This document shows positions 15,094-23,812 of a stretch of 64,000 nt of DNA, one piece after another; position 1 is the stretch's first letter, and each line of letters starts with the position of its first letter. The position numbers and the translations under genes were made by a program. The notes under the pieces are model-generated. The model made no database searches. It was not told where the DNA came from and worked only from the letters and a program-made list of their open reading frames with translations. This DNA is from JAGVSR01 sp033765145 (GTDB lineage: Bacteria; Pseudomonadota; Alphaproteobacteria; Rhizobiales; Hyphomicrobiaceae), in contig JANRIH010000020.1 of the NCBI GenBank assembly GCA_033765145.1, forward strand, positions 124,001 to 188,000. Direction: 5' to 3'.

Positions 15094-17364
15094 GTGACGC
15101 AACAGGCGCAACAGTCAGCAGAAGGAACGGGCGGGGCTTTCAGCCTCGAACGCGCCGTTTCGGCTGTGAAACGACGCCTGCCGATCGTCGCGATCGTCAC
15201 GGGGCTGGTCGTCGGGCTCGTTGCCGCGACCGTCATGCTGCTGCCCAATCGCTACGATGCGGTCGCGACCGTGCAGATCGACCCGCGGAAGAAATCGATC
15301 TCAAACCTCGAGAACGTCATTTCCGACCTGCGCGCGGATTCGACAACCGTCGATAGCGAGGTCGAGGTCATCAAATCGCGATCGATCGTGCTCAAGGTCA
15401 TCGAGATCCTGAAGCTGCGCGAGGACGAGGAATTCTCGAAGCCCGCGCCGTTCCAGCGCCTTTTTGAAACAATCCGGCTCGGGAAGTTCCTGTCGAGTAC
15501 GCCGGCAGAACCTGCGAAAATGCAGGAGAAACGGCTCGATTCCGATCCGATCGGCCGCATCATGGGGACGCCGGAACCGGGCATGTTCATGCCGGAGCGC
15601 GACGAAGTCGCCGCGGCCTTCGACGACCGGCTCCGGGTCGCGCGCGTGCGCTCGACGCTTCTCATCGAAATTCGTTTCTCGTCGCGCGACCCGGTGATGG
15701 CGGCCCGTATCGCGAACACGATCGCGGAAGTCTACCTCGCGGAACAGCTCAACGCGAAGCGTGAGGCGAGCGGACTTGCGACCGAACTTCTCGAGCAGAA
15801 GATCCGCAAGCTCGAGGGCGAGATCGGGGACGCGGACCGCGCGATTGCGCACTTCAAGTCAGACAACAACATGTTCGACGCCGAAGGCCAGCCGCTGTCC
15901 GAGCGGCAATTGACGCGCACGATGGAACAGCTCGTCATGGCGCAGAACGCGACCGCGCAGGCCGAGGCGCGACTCGAGACGGCCCGGCGGATGATGACGG
16001 TCTCCGGAGGGACGGACACGATCGCGGACGTTCTCGACAGCAACACGATCCGGATCCTCAAGGAGAACATGGTCGGCAGTGCCAAGCGGCGCGCCGAGCT
16101 TGCCACACGCTATGGCGCGCGCCATCCCGAGATGCAGAAAGTTCAGGCGGAGTTCGATGAAGCCGAGCGACAGTTGAAGGCCGAAGTTTCGCGGCTCGTC
16201 GTCAAGCTCGACAGCGACTATCGCGAGGCGGCCCAGCGGCAACGCCAGCTCGAGGTCGAGGTCACGACGCTCAAAGAGAAGGAAGCCACGTCGAAAGAAG
16301 CGTCGGTCAAGCTCATGGAGCTGCAACGGAACGCGGCGACGGCGCGGCAACTGATCGAAGCGCTTCTGACGCGCTACAAGCAGACGTCGGAGACACAGGA
16401 GTTGCAGCTGCCCGACGCACGGATCGTCGAGCAGGCGGACGTGCCCCTCTTCCCGGCCGCGCCGAAGCGCAAGCAGATGGTACTTCTCGCGGTCCTCGCG
16501 GGACTCGTCCTCGGCATCGCGGTGGCGCTCGTTCTTGAATTCGCGAACCGCGGAGTCACGACGCCCGAGGATGTCGAGCGGTCGCTCGAGGTCGCGCACC
16601 TGGCGTCGCTTCCGGTCATCGTCGAGCCCGATGCGGAATTCGCCGATCCTCTGCGGGCCATCAGGCTCGTTCTCGCCGAACCGCGAAGTCTTTTTGCAGA
16701 GGTCATTCGCGGTGTCCGGCGCGAGATCGACGTCCGCTCGCGGCCCGGGAAGGCCCGAGTCATCCTCGTCGCGTCGAGCCTGCCCGGCGAAGGCGGTGAG
16801 CTCGTTTCATCCAATCTTGCTCATCACTACGCGTTGACCGGAAGCCGTGTTCTCCTCGTCGACGGCGATCTCCGACGTGCGCCCTTGACGCGCCGGCTCG
16901 CGCCGCAGCGCTTCAAGGGACTGCTCGACATCCTGGCTCAAGGCGATGTCGTCGATCAGGCGATACTGCACGATCAGGCGACCGGCCTCTACTTCCTGCC
17001 AGCCATGGGTCCCGCGCCGCTCGATATTCACCGTCCCGAACTGCTGACCTCGCCGCAGATGGTTGCGGCGATCGAGAGGATGCGATCGGTGTTCGACACG
17101 ATCATCATCGATGCGCCGCCGCTGCTTCCGGTCGTCGACGGGCGCATCCTTGCGGACTTCGCGGATCAGATCGTGTTTACCATGGCGTGGCGCAGGACGC
17201 CGAAGCAACTCGCCAAGCGCGCGCTTTCGACCCTCGGGCTAAACCACGACAAGGTCGCCGGCGTCGTCGTCAACAGCGTCGCCAGCGAGGCACTCGAAGA
17301 CAACTATGCGCTCGGGGCATCGTTGACGCTCGCAGCGGCCGGCGGATCGCGCCGCGCGGCGTGA
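15094..17364 (+). CDS. Wzc/ExoP-like polysaccharide copolymerase with degenerate kinase P-loop
   Basis: Controls polymerisation and export of the exopolysaccharide across the periplasm. It has a Wzz-type N-terminal membrane segment (about residues 29-51), a long periplasmic coiled-coil region (about 200-440), a second membrane segment (about 467-485) and a C-terminal cytosolic BY-kinase-like domain. In that domain Walker A reads SSLPGEGGELVSS, so the expected GKS/GKT is replaced by Gly568-Glu569. Walker A' (VDGDLRRAP, Asp590 and Asp592) and Walker B (IIIDAPPLL, Asp673) remain. The C-terminal tail has a single Tyr (NYALGAS) and no Tyr cluster. This argues against ATP-dependent autophosphorylation. 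Start is GTG 15094, ten bases after the barrel gene. Confidence 0.92.
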   Translation: MTQQAQQSAEGTGGAFSLERAVSAVKRRLPIVAIVTGLVVGLVAATVMLLPNRYDAVATVQIDPRKKSISNLENVISDLRADSTTVDSEVEVIKSRSIVLKVIEILKLREDEEFSKPAPFQRLFETIRLGKFLSSTPAEPAKMQEKRLDSDPIGRIMGTPEPGMFMPERDEVAAAFDDRLRVARVRSTLLIEIRFSSRDPVMAARIANTIAEVYLAEQLNAKREASGLATELLEQKIRKLEGEIGDADRAIAHFKSDNNMFDAEGQPLSERQLTRTMEQLVMAQNATAQAEARLETARRMMTVSGGTDTIADVLDSNTIRILKENMVGSAKRRAELATRYGARHPEMQKVQAEFDEAERQLKAEVSRLVVKLDSDYREAAQRQRQLEVEVTTLKEKEATSKEASVKLMELQRNAATARQLIEALLTRYKQTSETQELQLPDARIVEQADVPLFPAAPKRKQMVLLAVLAGLVLGIAVALVLEFANRGVTTPEDVERSLEVAHLASLPVIVEPDAEFADPLRAIRLVLAEPRSLFAEVIRGVRREIDVRSRPGKARVILVASSLPGEGGELVSSNLAHHYALTGSRVLLVDGDLRRAPLTRRLAPQRFKGLLDILAQGDVVDQAILHDQATGLYFLPAMGPAPLDIHRPELLTSPQMVAAIERMRSVFDTIIIDAPPLLPVVDGRILADFADQIVFTMAWRRTPKQLAKRALSTLGLNHDKVAGVVVNSVASEALEDNYALGASLTLAAAGGSRRAA

Positions 17365-17489
17365 TTCCGCGCCTCAAGTCAGCGGCAAATTTCGAAATTG
17401 AAGCAAAATATTAGCGCTCGATCGATATCCTCTTCGACGTGTGTTGTAGGTCCGGCATGGATGTTCGTGCCGGGCGCGTAGGAGCCACC

Positions 17490-18968
17490 ATGTCGATGTC
17501 TGAAGCCCCGTCGCTGGCCGTCCCATCTCAGCAGCCGGTCGAAGCGCCTCTCCATAAGCCACAAAAGCTTCGCCTCTCGCGCACGGTCGCGATGGACATT
17601 CTCGGGCTTGCGGATGCGGTCGGCGTGATGGCCGGCTTCCTCCTTCCCGCATTCATCTACAGCCAGGCTGGCGGGATCACGTCCGACTGGAGCCTCCTGT
17701 TCAAGGGTGCCTTGGCAGCCGCGCTCGTCATGCACGTGACGCTTCGGCTCGCCGGCATGTACGACCTCGACAAGATGAATGAACTCCCGCACCGTCCGGC
17801 TCTGACGCTGTTCGCGGTCTTCATGGGCGTGTCGCTCGTCATGGGACTTGGCGCACCGCATGCGATCCGCGACGAGCACCTCTGGGTCTGGTATTTCGTC
17901 GGGCTTTCCTCGATCTACACCTGCCTCCTGATCAACCGCGGAGTCGCGAACCCGCTGTTCGCCTACCTCACGGCGCGCGGATATTTCGACGTCCGCGTGG
18001 CCGTCTTCGGTGCCGGCACCATCGCCCGTCGCGTTCGCGAGCACCTCGGGGCAAAGAACTCCGGTATCTACTTCGCGGGCGTCTACGACGATCGCAAGGA
18101 CGAGACCCGGCTCGACACGGACGGCCTCGATGTCGTGGGTCGCCTCGACGATCTCGTGAAGTCCGCACGTGAAGGCGGCATCGACAAGATCATCATCGCC
18201 CTTCCGCAAACGGCGGACCGTCGCATGGCCTATGTGGCTCGTCGTCTCGAAAAGCTGCCCGTCAGCGTTCACATCGTAACGCACATCGCATCAGACCTCG
18301 TGGACGACGGCCCGGCTCACCGTGTCTCGTCCATCGGCAGCGTCGGTCTCCTCGATGTCAAGAGCAAGCCGCTCAACGACTGGGCGCCCATGATGAAGCG
18401 CGCCGAGGATCTCATCGTCGGCGGCATCCTAATGCTCGCGGCACTGCCGCTGTTTCCTCTGATCGCACTCGCGATCAAAGTTGACAGCCGCGGTCCCGTT
18501 CTTTTCCGCCAGACGCGCGCAGGGCTCAACCAGCGCCCGATCGAAGTCTTGAAGTTCCGCACGATGCGCACGTCGGACGATCCCGACGTGTCCCAGGCGC
18601 AGCCGGGCGACGAGCGCGTGACATTCGTCGGGCGCTTTCTGCGCCGCACGAGCCTCGACGAGCTGCCGCAACTCTGGAACGTCTTGAAGGGCGACATGAG
18701 CCTCGTCGGGCCGCGTCCCCACGCCGTCGCGCACGACATCGCCTTCGGCCGGATGGTCGAGAGCTACGACTATCGCCATCAGGTGAAGCCGGGTCTCACG
18801 GGCCTCGCACAGGTCACGGGTCTCCGCGGACCGACACCCACGGCCGATAGCGTCGAAGCCCGCGTCAATGCCGACATCGCCTATATCCGCAACTGGTCGC
18901 TGTGGCTCGATCTCAAGATCATTCTTCAGACCGTGGCAACCGTCATCCGGGGTGAAAACGCCCACTGA
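17490..18968 (+). CDS. Undecaprenyl-phosphate glucose phosphotransferase (WcaJ/ExoY-type priming enzyme)
   Basis: Transfers the first sugar phosphate to undecaprenyl phosphate on the inner membrane. The N-terminal half has four to five membrane segments and a CoA-binding-like Rossmann region (VRVAVFGAGTIARRVREHL). The C-terminal third is the bacterial sugar transferase domain: the reentrant hairpin from KRAEDLIVGGILMLAALPLF, then VLFRQTRAG, LKFRTMR, RRTSLDELPQLWNVLKGDMS, LVGPRPHA and KPGLTGLAQVTGLRG. ATG 17490 has GGAG six bases upstream (TAGGAGCCACC); other in-frame starts 17439 and 17457 have none. Length 492 is normal for the polyisoprenyl-phosphate hexose-1-phosphate transferase family. 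The sugar is probably glucose by family, not proven. Confidence 0.93.
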   Translation: MSMSEAPSLAVPSQQPVEAPLHKPQKLRLSRTVAMDILGLADAVGVMAGFLLPAFIYSQAGGITSDWSLLFKGALAAALVMHVTLRLAGMYDLDKMNELPHRPALTLFAVFMGVSLVMGLGAPHAIRDEHLWVWYFVGLSSIYTCLLINRGVANPLFAYLTARGYFDVRVAVFGAGTIARRVREHLGAKNSGIYFAGVYDDRKDETRLDTDGLDVVGRLDDLVKSAREGGIDKIIIALPQTADRRMAYVARRLEKLPVSVHIVTHIASDLVDDGPAHRVSSIGSVGLLDVKSKPLNDWAPMMKRAEDLIVGGILMLAALPLFPLIALAIKVDSRGPVLFRQTRAGLNQRPIEVLKFRTMRTSDDPDVSQAQPGDERVTFVGRFLRRTSLDELPQLWNVLKGDMSLVGPRPHAVAHDIAFGRMVESYDYRHQVKPGLTGLAQVTGLRGPTPTADSVEARVNADIAYIRNWSLWLDLKIILQTVATVIRGENAH

Positions 18969-18972
18969 ACGA

Positions 18973-19007
18973 TCGCTCGGCGCCCGTGGGTGACGGGCGC
19001 CGAGCGA
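18973..19007 (+). repeat. 15-bp perfect inverted repeat (hairpin) after the priming enzyme gene
   Basis: Bases 18973-18987 pair perfectly with 18993-19007 across a five-base loop (GGGTG). The hairpin starts four bases after the stop codon of the phosphotransferase gene and ends 47 bases before the next start. No T run follows directly, so it is not a textbook terminator on the plus strand. It could protect the 3' end of the upstream message, reduce read-through or bind a regulator. Confidence 0.6.
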
Positions 19008-19054
19008 GGTGTCCCGGAACTTTTGGGCCTTTGGGGACCTTGGGGGGTCTCAGG

Positions 19055-20371
19055 ATGTTGACAGCGCTCAGGCTGACGCCGATCCCGGTGACGCTCGCGA
19101 TCCTGAGCTTCATCATGCCGACGGAGCTCTCCCTCGTCTTGGGGGACCTGCGCCTCTCGCCCCACCGCGTCGTCTTTCTGATCTTCTTCCCCTTCGCCGT
19201 GTGGCGGCTGCTGTCCAACCCGGCATGCGGTCTCAAGGCCTACGATTTCCCGATCTTTCTGCTCGCGGCATGGCAGTCGGCGATCTTCACGTATCACTCC
19301 GGCAACGAAGGGCTCGCATTCGGCGGATCGTGGGCGCTCGAAAGCCTCGGCGGGTACCTCATCGCGCGCGCGTACATCCGGGACCTCGACGCGCTCAAAG
19401 CGTCGCTCAAGATCGTCTTCGCCTCGATCGTGACAGCGGCGCTCATCGCCACGCTCGATTCGTTGACGCAGAGCTATTTCACGCACGAGCTTCTTCGCGC
19501 CATCGTCGGCGGCGAACCAATGCCGCCGGTGGAACTTCGGCAAGGGATCGCGCGCGCGGCCTCGACGTTCGATCACCCGATCCACTACGGCACCTACTGC
19601 GCGACGATGTTTGCGCTCATCTGGGCGGCGGAGACGAAAAAGGTCGTGCGGGCGATGCGGGCTGCGGTGCTCGCGATCGCCGCGCTGCTGGCGTTGTCGT
19701 CGGCCCCGCTCCTCAGTCTCGGGCTGCAGACCATGATGCTGCTCTGGGACCGGGGCACGCGCGGCATCGGGATGCGTACGCAGCTCACGCTCGCTGCTGT
19801 TGTCGGACTTTATATCGGCGTCGCCGCAGTCTCGCCGAAATCACCGATCGAGCTTCTGATCGTCGGCGCGACGTTCGATCCCTGGACCGGCCTCTATCGC
19901 ATAATGATCTGGACGCACGGGCTCGAAAACGTCTGGGCCTATCCGTTCACCGGCATCGGCCTCGCGGAGTGGGAGCGTCCGCGCTGGATGGTGTCCTCCA
20001 CCATCGACGCCTATTGGCTCGTTCTGCCCATGCGCAGCGGCATTCCCGCGCTTCTTCTTCTGAGCCTCACGATCGTCATGCTCGGACGGGGCGTAATCCG
20101 CCGTGCGGTCGGATCGCGCGATGCAGAGCGTCGGAGGATCGGATCGGGCTGGATGATCTCGCTTGTCGCGTTCTGCCTGCTCGGCGCAACGGTGCATTTC
20201 TGGAACGTGCCGCACGCGCTGTTCTTCTTTTTCATCGGGCTCGGCAGCGCGCTCGCTGATCCGCGCCGCATTACGGCCTCCGCTCGTGGAACAGATACAT
20301 CGATTGCGCGGACTCGCCCTCGGCACCCGAGCTTCGGACCGTTCCCAGTGCGTGACCCTCAGGCTGCCTGA
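19055..20371 (+). CDS. Polytopic membrane protein, O-antigen ligase/Wzy-like polymerase
   Basis: A 438-residue inner-membrane protein with roughly ten predicted membrane segments, a long periplasmic loop around residues 290-340 (SPIELLIVGATFDPWTGLYRI to IGLAEWERPRW) and no soluble domain, the architecture of Wzy polymerases and WaaL-like ligases. The DHPIHYGTYCATMF segment recalls the conserved region of O-antigen ligase-like EPS proteins. In this locus it is the only candidate polymerase. I start at ATG 19055 (MLTALRLTPIPVTL); the frame is open from 18986, but that part covers the hairpin at 18973-19007. The C-terminal 35 residues are Arg/Ser/Pro rich. Confidence 0.8.
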   Translation: MLTALRLTPIPVTLAILSFIMPTELSLVLGDLRLSPHRVVFLIFFPFAVWRLLSNPACGLKAYDFPIFLLAAWQSAIFTYHSGNEGLAFGGSWALESLGGYLIARAYIRDLDALKASLKIVFASIVTAALIATLDSLTQSYFTHELLRAIVGGEPMPPVELRQGIARAASTFDHPIHYGTYCATMFALIWAAETKKVVRAMRAAVLAIAALLALSSAPLLSLGLQTMMLLWDRGTRGIGMRTQLTLAAVVGLYIGVAAVSPKSPIELLIVGATFDPWTGLYRIMIWTHGLENVWAYPFTGIGLAEWERPRWMVSSTIDAYWLVLPMRSGIPALLLLSLTIVMLGRGVIRRAVGSRDAERRRIGSGWMISLVAFCLLGATVHFWNVPHALFFFFIGLGSALADPRRITASARGTDTSIARTRPRHPSFGPFPVRDPQAA

Positions 20372-20399
20372 GCGCGGCTTCCCAGACTTACGTGGCCGA

Positions 20400-22319
20400 T
20401 CAGCGCGTGATCGGGAGGAGATGGGTGGTTTCACTCGCGACTGTCGAAGGCTCGGCGACGTTCAGTGCCGATCGAATCGGCCCCAAGATGCTTGCGGCGA
20501 TCTTCCGGCTGCCGACATCTGAGAAATGTCCGCCGTCGAAATAGAGATAAGCACCCTTCTCGGTCAGCGGGCAGCGCGCTTCCGGGCAAACGATCGTCAT
20601 CGGATCGAAGAAATGCGCGACCGCAATGCGCGCCAGATCTCTATTGAGTTCTGAACCGAAGGTCACACGCGCGCCGTCGCGGCCGGTTCTGAAGACGTAG
20701 TCGTAAGGTGAAGCAAAGTCGAACGCGGGGCTCTGGCCGACGAGGATGATGCGCGTCCCCGTCCGTTCGATCGCGGCAAGGGTCTCTTTGATGGATGCCA
20801 GGGACGCCGCGCGCGGCAGATAGCTCTCCCACCGGGCCGCGACGATGACAGCGTCGGGCCGTGTGCGCCCAATTTCGCCAAGCGCGCGTTCGTTGAATTC
20901 GCGACAGAACGGCCTCGAGGGCAAATTCACTGCGAGGATGGGAGGGCATCCGCCGGAGGTCAGATTGACGAAGCTCAGACGTTCGCCGCCCTCTGCGCGG
21001 AGACCATGGACAAGATGCGCCGCAAAGCTGTCGCCCCAGACGACAACGCGCGCGCCCACTGTCGATGCCGCGCCGCAGGCCTCGGACCCCGGCCAGTCGG
21101 ACGGGTGCTGATCTCCGGTCAGGAAGCAATGGCCTTTGTCGAGGAATTCGGGACCCGCAATCGTGACGGGCCGGTATTCGGGAAAGCGGCCGGGAAGACC
21201 GCCAAGCACGTGGATGCCGATGCCGGCCGCGAGGGCCACCGACATCGTGCCCAATGCCGTGCGGAAGATCGGGCCTCGGGCGGTATCGGAATCACGATGG
21301 CGGAAGGGCTGTTCCACGAAGTGCCAAGAGAGCAAAGCGAGGGCGAAACTTGCGATCACGAGAATTGCGATGGTCGCGGGAGACAGAATTTCGCCGCTTG
21401 CCTGACGGGCGAAGGCAAGAAGCGGCCAGTGCCAGAGATAGAGCGAATAGGAGATGAGCCCCACGCCGACCATGGGTCGCGCCGTCAGGATGGCGGCCGA
21501 GCGTGGTGTTCCTTTCTCGCCCGCCCAGATGATCAGCGCCGCGCCGAAGCAGGGAATAAGTGCCGAGAGCCCTGGAAATGGTGCTTCCGGACCGAAGAGC
21601 GCGATCGCGGCCGTGAGGCACAACAGTCCCAAGCCCGCAGCCACCTCTCGGGCCCATTGCGGCACGGTCGCACCTCCGACACCGAGTGCCAGGAGCGCGC
21701 CGATCGCCAATTCGAAGAAGCGCGCCGGCATCAGGTAGAACGCAGCGATCGGCTTGGCATGGACCGCCCATTCCGCGAGGGCGAGCGACACGAGCGCAAG
21801 AACCGCGACCATCGCGAGGAGATACTTTCTCGCATGGGCATGGAGCACCGCAAGCAGGACCGGGAAGACGATGTAAAACTGCTCCTCGACGGCGAGCGAC
21901 CAGGTGTGTAGCAGCGGCTTCAGATGGGCGGGACCGGCGAAGTAGTCGGTCGTTTGCCAGAAGAAGATGTTGGAGACGAAGAGCGTCGCCGCCGCGAGGC
22001 TTTGGGCGAACTCGTCGAATTCGCGCGGCAGGAGGAGAAACTGCCCGGCGATCAAACAGACGCCGAGCATGGCGAAGAGGGCCGGGAACAGCCGCCTTAT
22101 CCGCCGCTCGTAGAAGGCGAGGATCGAATAGCGGCCGGTGTCGAGTTCACTCGCGAGGATGCGGGTGATGAGGTAGCCCGAGATGACGAAGAAGACATCA
22201 ACGCCGACGAAGCCGCCCGAGAACCCCGGCACGCCGGCGTGATAGAACACCACCGACAGGACGGCAATCGCGCGGAGTCCGTCGATATCGGCGCGATAGG
22301 CGTCCTTCGTGGCGGCCAT
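20400..22319 (-). CDS. Acyltransferase-3 family protein with C-terminal SGNH domain (OafA-like)
   Basis: Probably transfers acyl groups, often acetyl, to extracytoplasmic sugars. The first 350 residues are an acyltransferase-3 membrane domain starting YRADIDGLRAIAVLSVVFYH, with the conserved His of the VVFYH segment, FFVISGYLI, RRIRRLFPAL and the TWSLAVEEQFY motif. A final membrane segment is followed by an SGNH hydrolase-like domain with VVWGDSFAAHL (Ser nucleophile in GDSF) and FDGGHFSDVGS (the Asp-x-x-His pair). This fusion is typical of enzymes that decorate exopolysaccharide or O-antigen. It is transcribed against the polymerase gene and separated by 11 bases from the glycosyltransferase upstream of it on the same strand, so those two are probably an operon. 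Confidence 0.92.
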   Translation of the reverse strand: MAATKDAYRADIDGLRAIAVLSVVFYHAGVPGFSGGFVGVDVFFVISGYLITRILASELDTGRYSILAFYERRIRRLFPALFAMLGVCLIAGQFLLLPREFDEFAQSLAAATLFVSNIFFWQTTDYFAGPAHLKPLLHTWSLAVEEQFYIVFPVLLAVLHAHARKYLLAMVAVLALVSLALAEWAVHAKPIAAFYLMPARFFELAIGALLALGVGGATVPQWAREVAAGLGLLCLTAAIALFGPEAPFPGLSALIPCFGAALIIWAGEKGTPRSAAILTARPMVGVGLISYSLYLWHWPLLAFARQASGEILSPATIAILVIASFALALLSWHFVEQPFRHRDSDTARGPIFRTALGTMSVALAAGIGIHVLGGLPGRFPEYRPVTIAGPEFLDKGHCFLTGDQHPSDWPGSEACGAASTVGARVVVWGDSFAAHLVHGLRAEGGERLSFVNLTSGGCPPILAVNLPSRPFCREFNERALGEIGRTRPDAVIVAARWESYLPRAASLASIKETLAAIERTGTRIILVGQSPAFDFASPYDYVFRTGRDGARVTFGSELNRDLARIAVAHFFDPMTIVCPEARCPLTEKGAYLYFDGGHFSDVGSRKIAASILGPIRSALNVAEPSTVASETTHLLPITR

Positions 22320-22330
22320 GGTCGACCTTG

Positions 22331-23584
22331 CTACTCGCCGGGCTCGAAGGCCGGCGCGGTCCGCGATCCAGCGCTCCGCACGGCCTGATGACGGCCCTCG
22401 AAGACGAGGCCCATGGCGTGGAGTTCGGACCAGACGAGCGCGGCCTTGTGCTCCCAGGTCTCGGATTTCAGCCTCAGACGCGCGGCGGCCGGATCGCGTG
22501 GCGACGCCAACGAGGCGCGGATCGCGGCTGCGAACGCGTCGGCATCATCGGCAACGGACAGGAGATCGCGCCAGCCGTCGAGGGCGGGAAAATCGGTTGT
22601 GACGACCGGCCGGCCGACGGCCAGGTATTCCTTGAGCTTCACGGGATTGCAGGCCTTGATCCACGCGCTCTTGTTCCAGGGCATGATGAGCACGTCCATG
22701 GAAGCCATGTAGCTCGCGATCTCTTCGTAGGGCTTGCGCCCGAGGAAGCGCACGTTCGGGAGCTGGCACCAATCCGCCGGCAGCGACGAGCCGCCGACCA
22801 TGACGAACGTCAGATCGGGCAAGCGGCGCGCGACGGCCAGGAAAAGCTCCGGGTCGAATGTGTGGGCATCGATGCCGCCGATGAACCCGACGCGCGGATT
22901 GGGCAACTCGGCGACGTCAACAGGCCAGTTGGCGCTTTCGCCGGCCTTCACGAAGGCATCGAGTTCAACGCCATGCGTGACGAGAAGCTGGCGGCGGACG
23001 GTGCCCCACTCCTCGTCCTTGAGATGAGGTGCCGCATAGACGACGAGATCGGCCAACCGCTTCATCTCGGCGACCTGAGCCTCGAGGTGCACGGGATCGC
23101 CTTCAGGAAAAGCTTCGAAGCGATCGGTCCGCTGCATGACGGTCGCCACGGGCGAAAGCGCGGCGGCGAGCGAAGCTCCAGCCGGGCAATGAAGCCACAA
23201 GACGGGTTTCTGAATTCCAGCTCGGCGCGCGGCCAGTTTGATCTGAGGAGCGAGCGCAAAGCCCGACATCGCCTGACCGATCGCGCCAGGAACCATAACG
23301 GGCGACGTAACCCAGAACTCGTTCTCGACGTGGGTCAGACCCTTCGCGAGGCTTTTCAACTTGCGGGAAATCTTGGCGGTAAAACTTCCGGAAGCGGCAG
23401 GGCTCGGCATCCGGACACCGAGGGAGTTGACGTAGAGAACCGGGCAACTGCGCGCGATGCGCCGCATGACCTGAAAATCGAAATGGCCGCGATTGTGATA
23501 CCACCAGTCCGATCCGCCGATGCAGATCACGCCATCGAACGACTTGGCGACAGACTTGGACATCGAACTCGGTACGCCACGCAT
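22331..23584 (-). CDS. GT4-like glycosyltransferase
   Basis: A GT-B fold glycosyltransferase of 417 residues. The N-terminal half begins FDGVICIGGSDWWYHNRGHFD and includes PVLYVNSLGVRMPSP; the C-terminal half has the donor-binding segment NPRVGFIGGIDAHTFDPELF, LTFVMVGG, NVRFLGRKPYEEIASYMASMDVLIMPWNKS and CNPVKLKEYLAVGRPVVTTDFPAL with the NPVKLKEY Glu/Lys pair typical of the family. Start ATG 23584 has GGAG seven bases upstream; the frame is open to 23746 but without a better start. It is divergent from the next GT gene, which suggests a shared regulatory region at 23585-23812. Donor and acceptor are unknown. Confidence 0.85.
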   Translation of the reverse strand: MRGVPSSMSKSVAKSFDGVICIGGSDWWYHNRGHFDFQVMRRIARSCPVLYVNSLGVRMPSPAASGSFTAKISRKLKSLAKGLTHVENEFWVTSPVMVPGAIGQAMSGFALAPQIKLAARRAGIQKPVLWLHCPAGASLAAALSPVATVMQRTDRFEAFPEGDPVHLEAQVAEMKRLADLVVYAAPHLKDEEWGTVRRQLLVTHGVELDAFVKAGESANWPVDVAELPNPRVGFIGGIDAHTFDPELFLAVARRLPDLTFVMVGGSSLPADWCQLPNVRFLGRKPYEEIASYMASMDVLIMPWNKSAWIKACNPVKLKEYLAVGRPVVTTDFPALDGWRDLLSVADDADAFAAAIRASLASPRDPAAARLRLKSETWEHKAALVWSELHAMGLVFEGRHQAVRSAGSRTAPAFEPGE

Positions 23585-23812
23585 CGATTTTCTCCCTGAT
23601 CCGAGATTCTCGGTTCGTACGAATGCACCCGGGATCATTCTGCATATTCCCCGAGTGTCGTTAATCAGTTCCTCACGCGGACCCCTTTTGCGTCGCAGCA
23701 TCGCGCGTCTTAAGGCATGGTTAATGGCTCGGTCGTAGCTTCTCACCGCATCTGCGTCAGTCCTACGGACGCGGATCTCGGAAGCATGCGGACATATTCA
23801 CGGGAGAAGACC

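Noticed and set aside
13737..15248. Long minus-strand frame opposite the barrel gene
   Set aside because: It covers the opposite strand of two real genes, is Arg/Asp/Val rich without domains, and lacks a ribosome-binding site. It follows from high GC.
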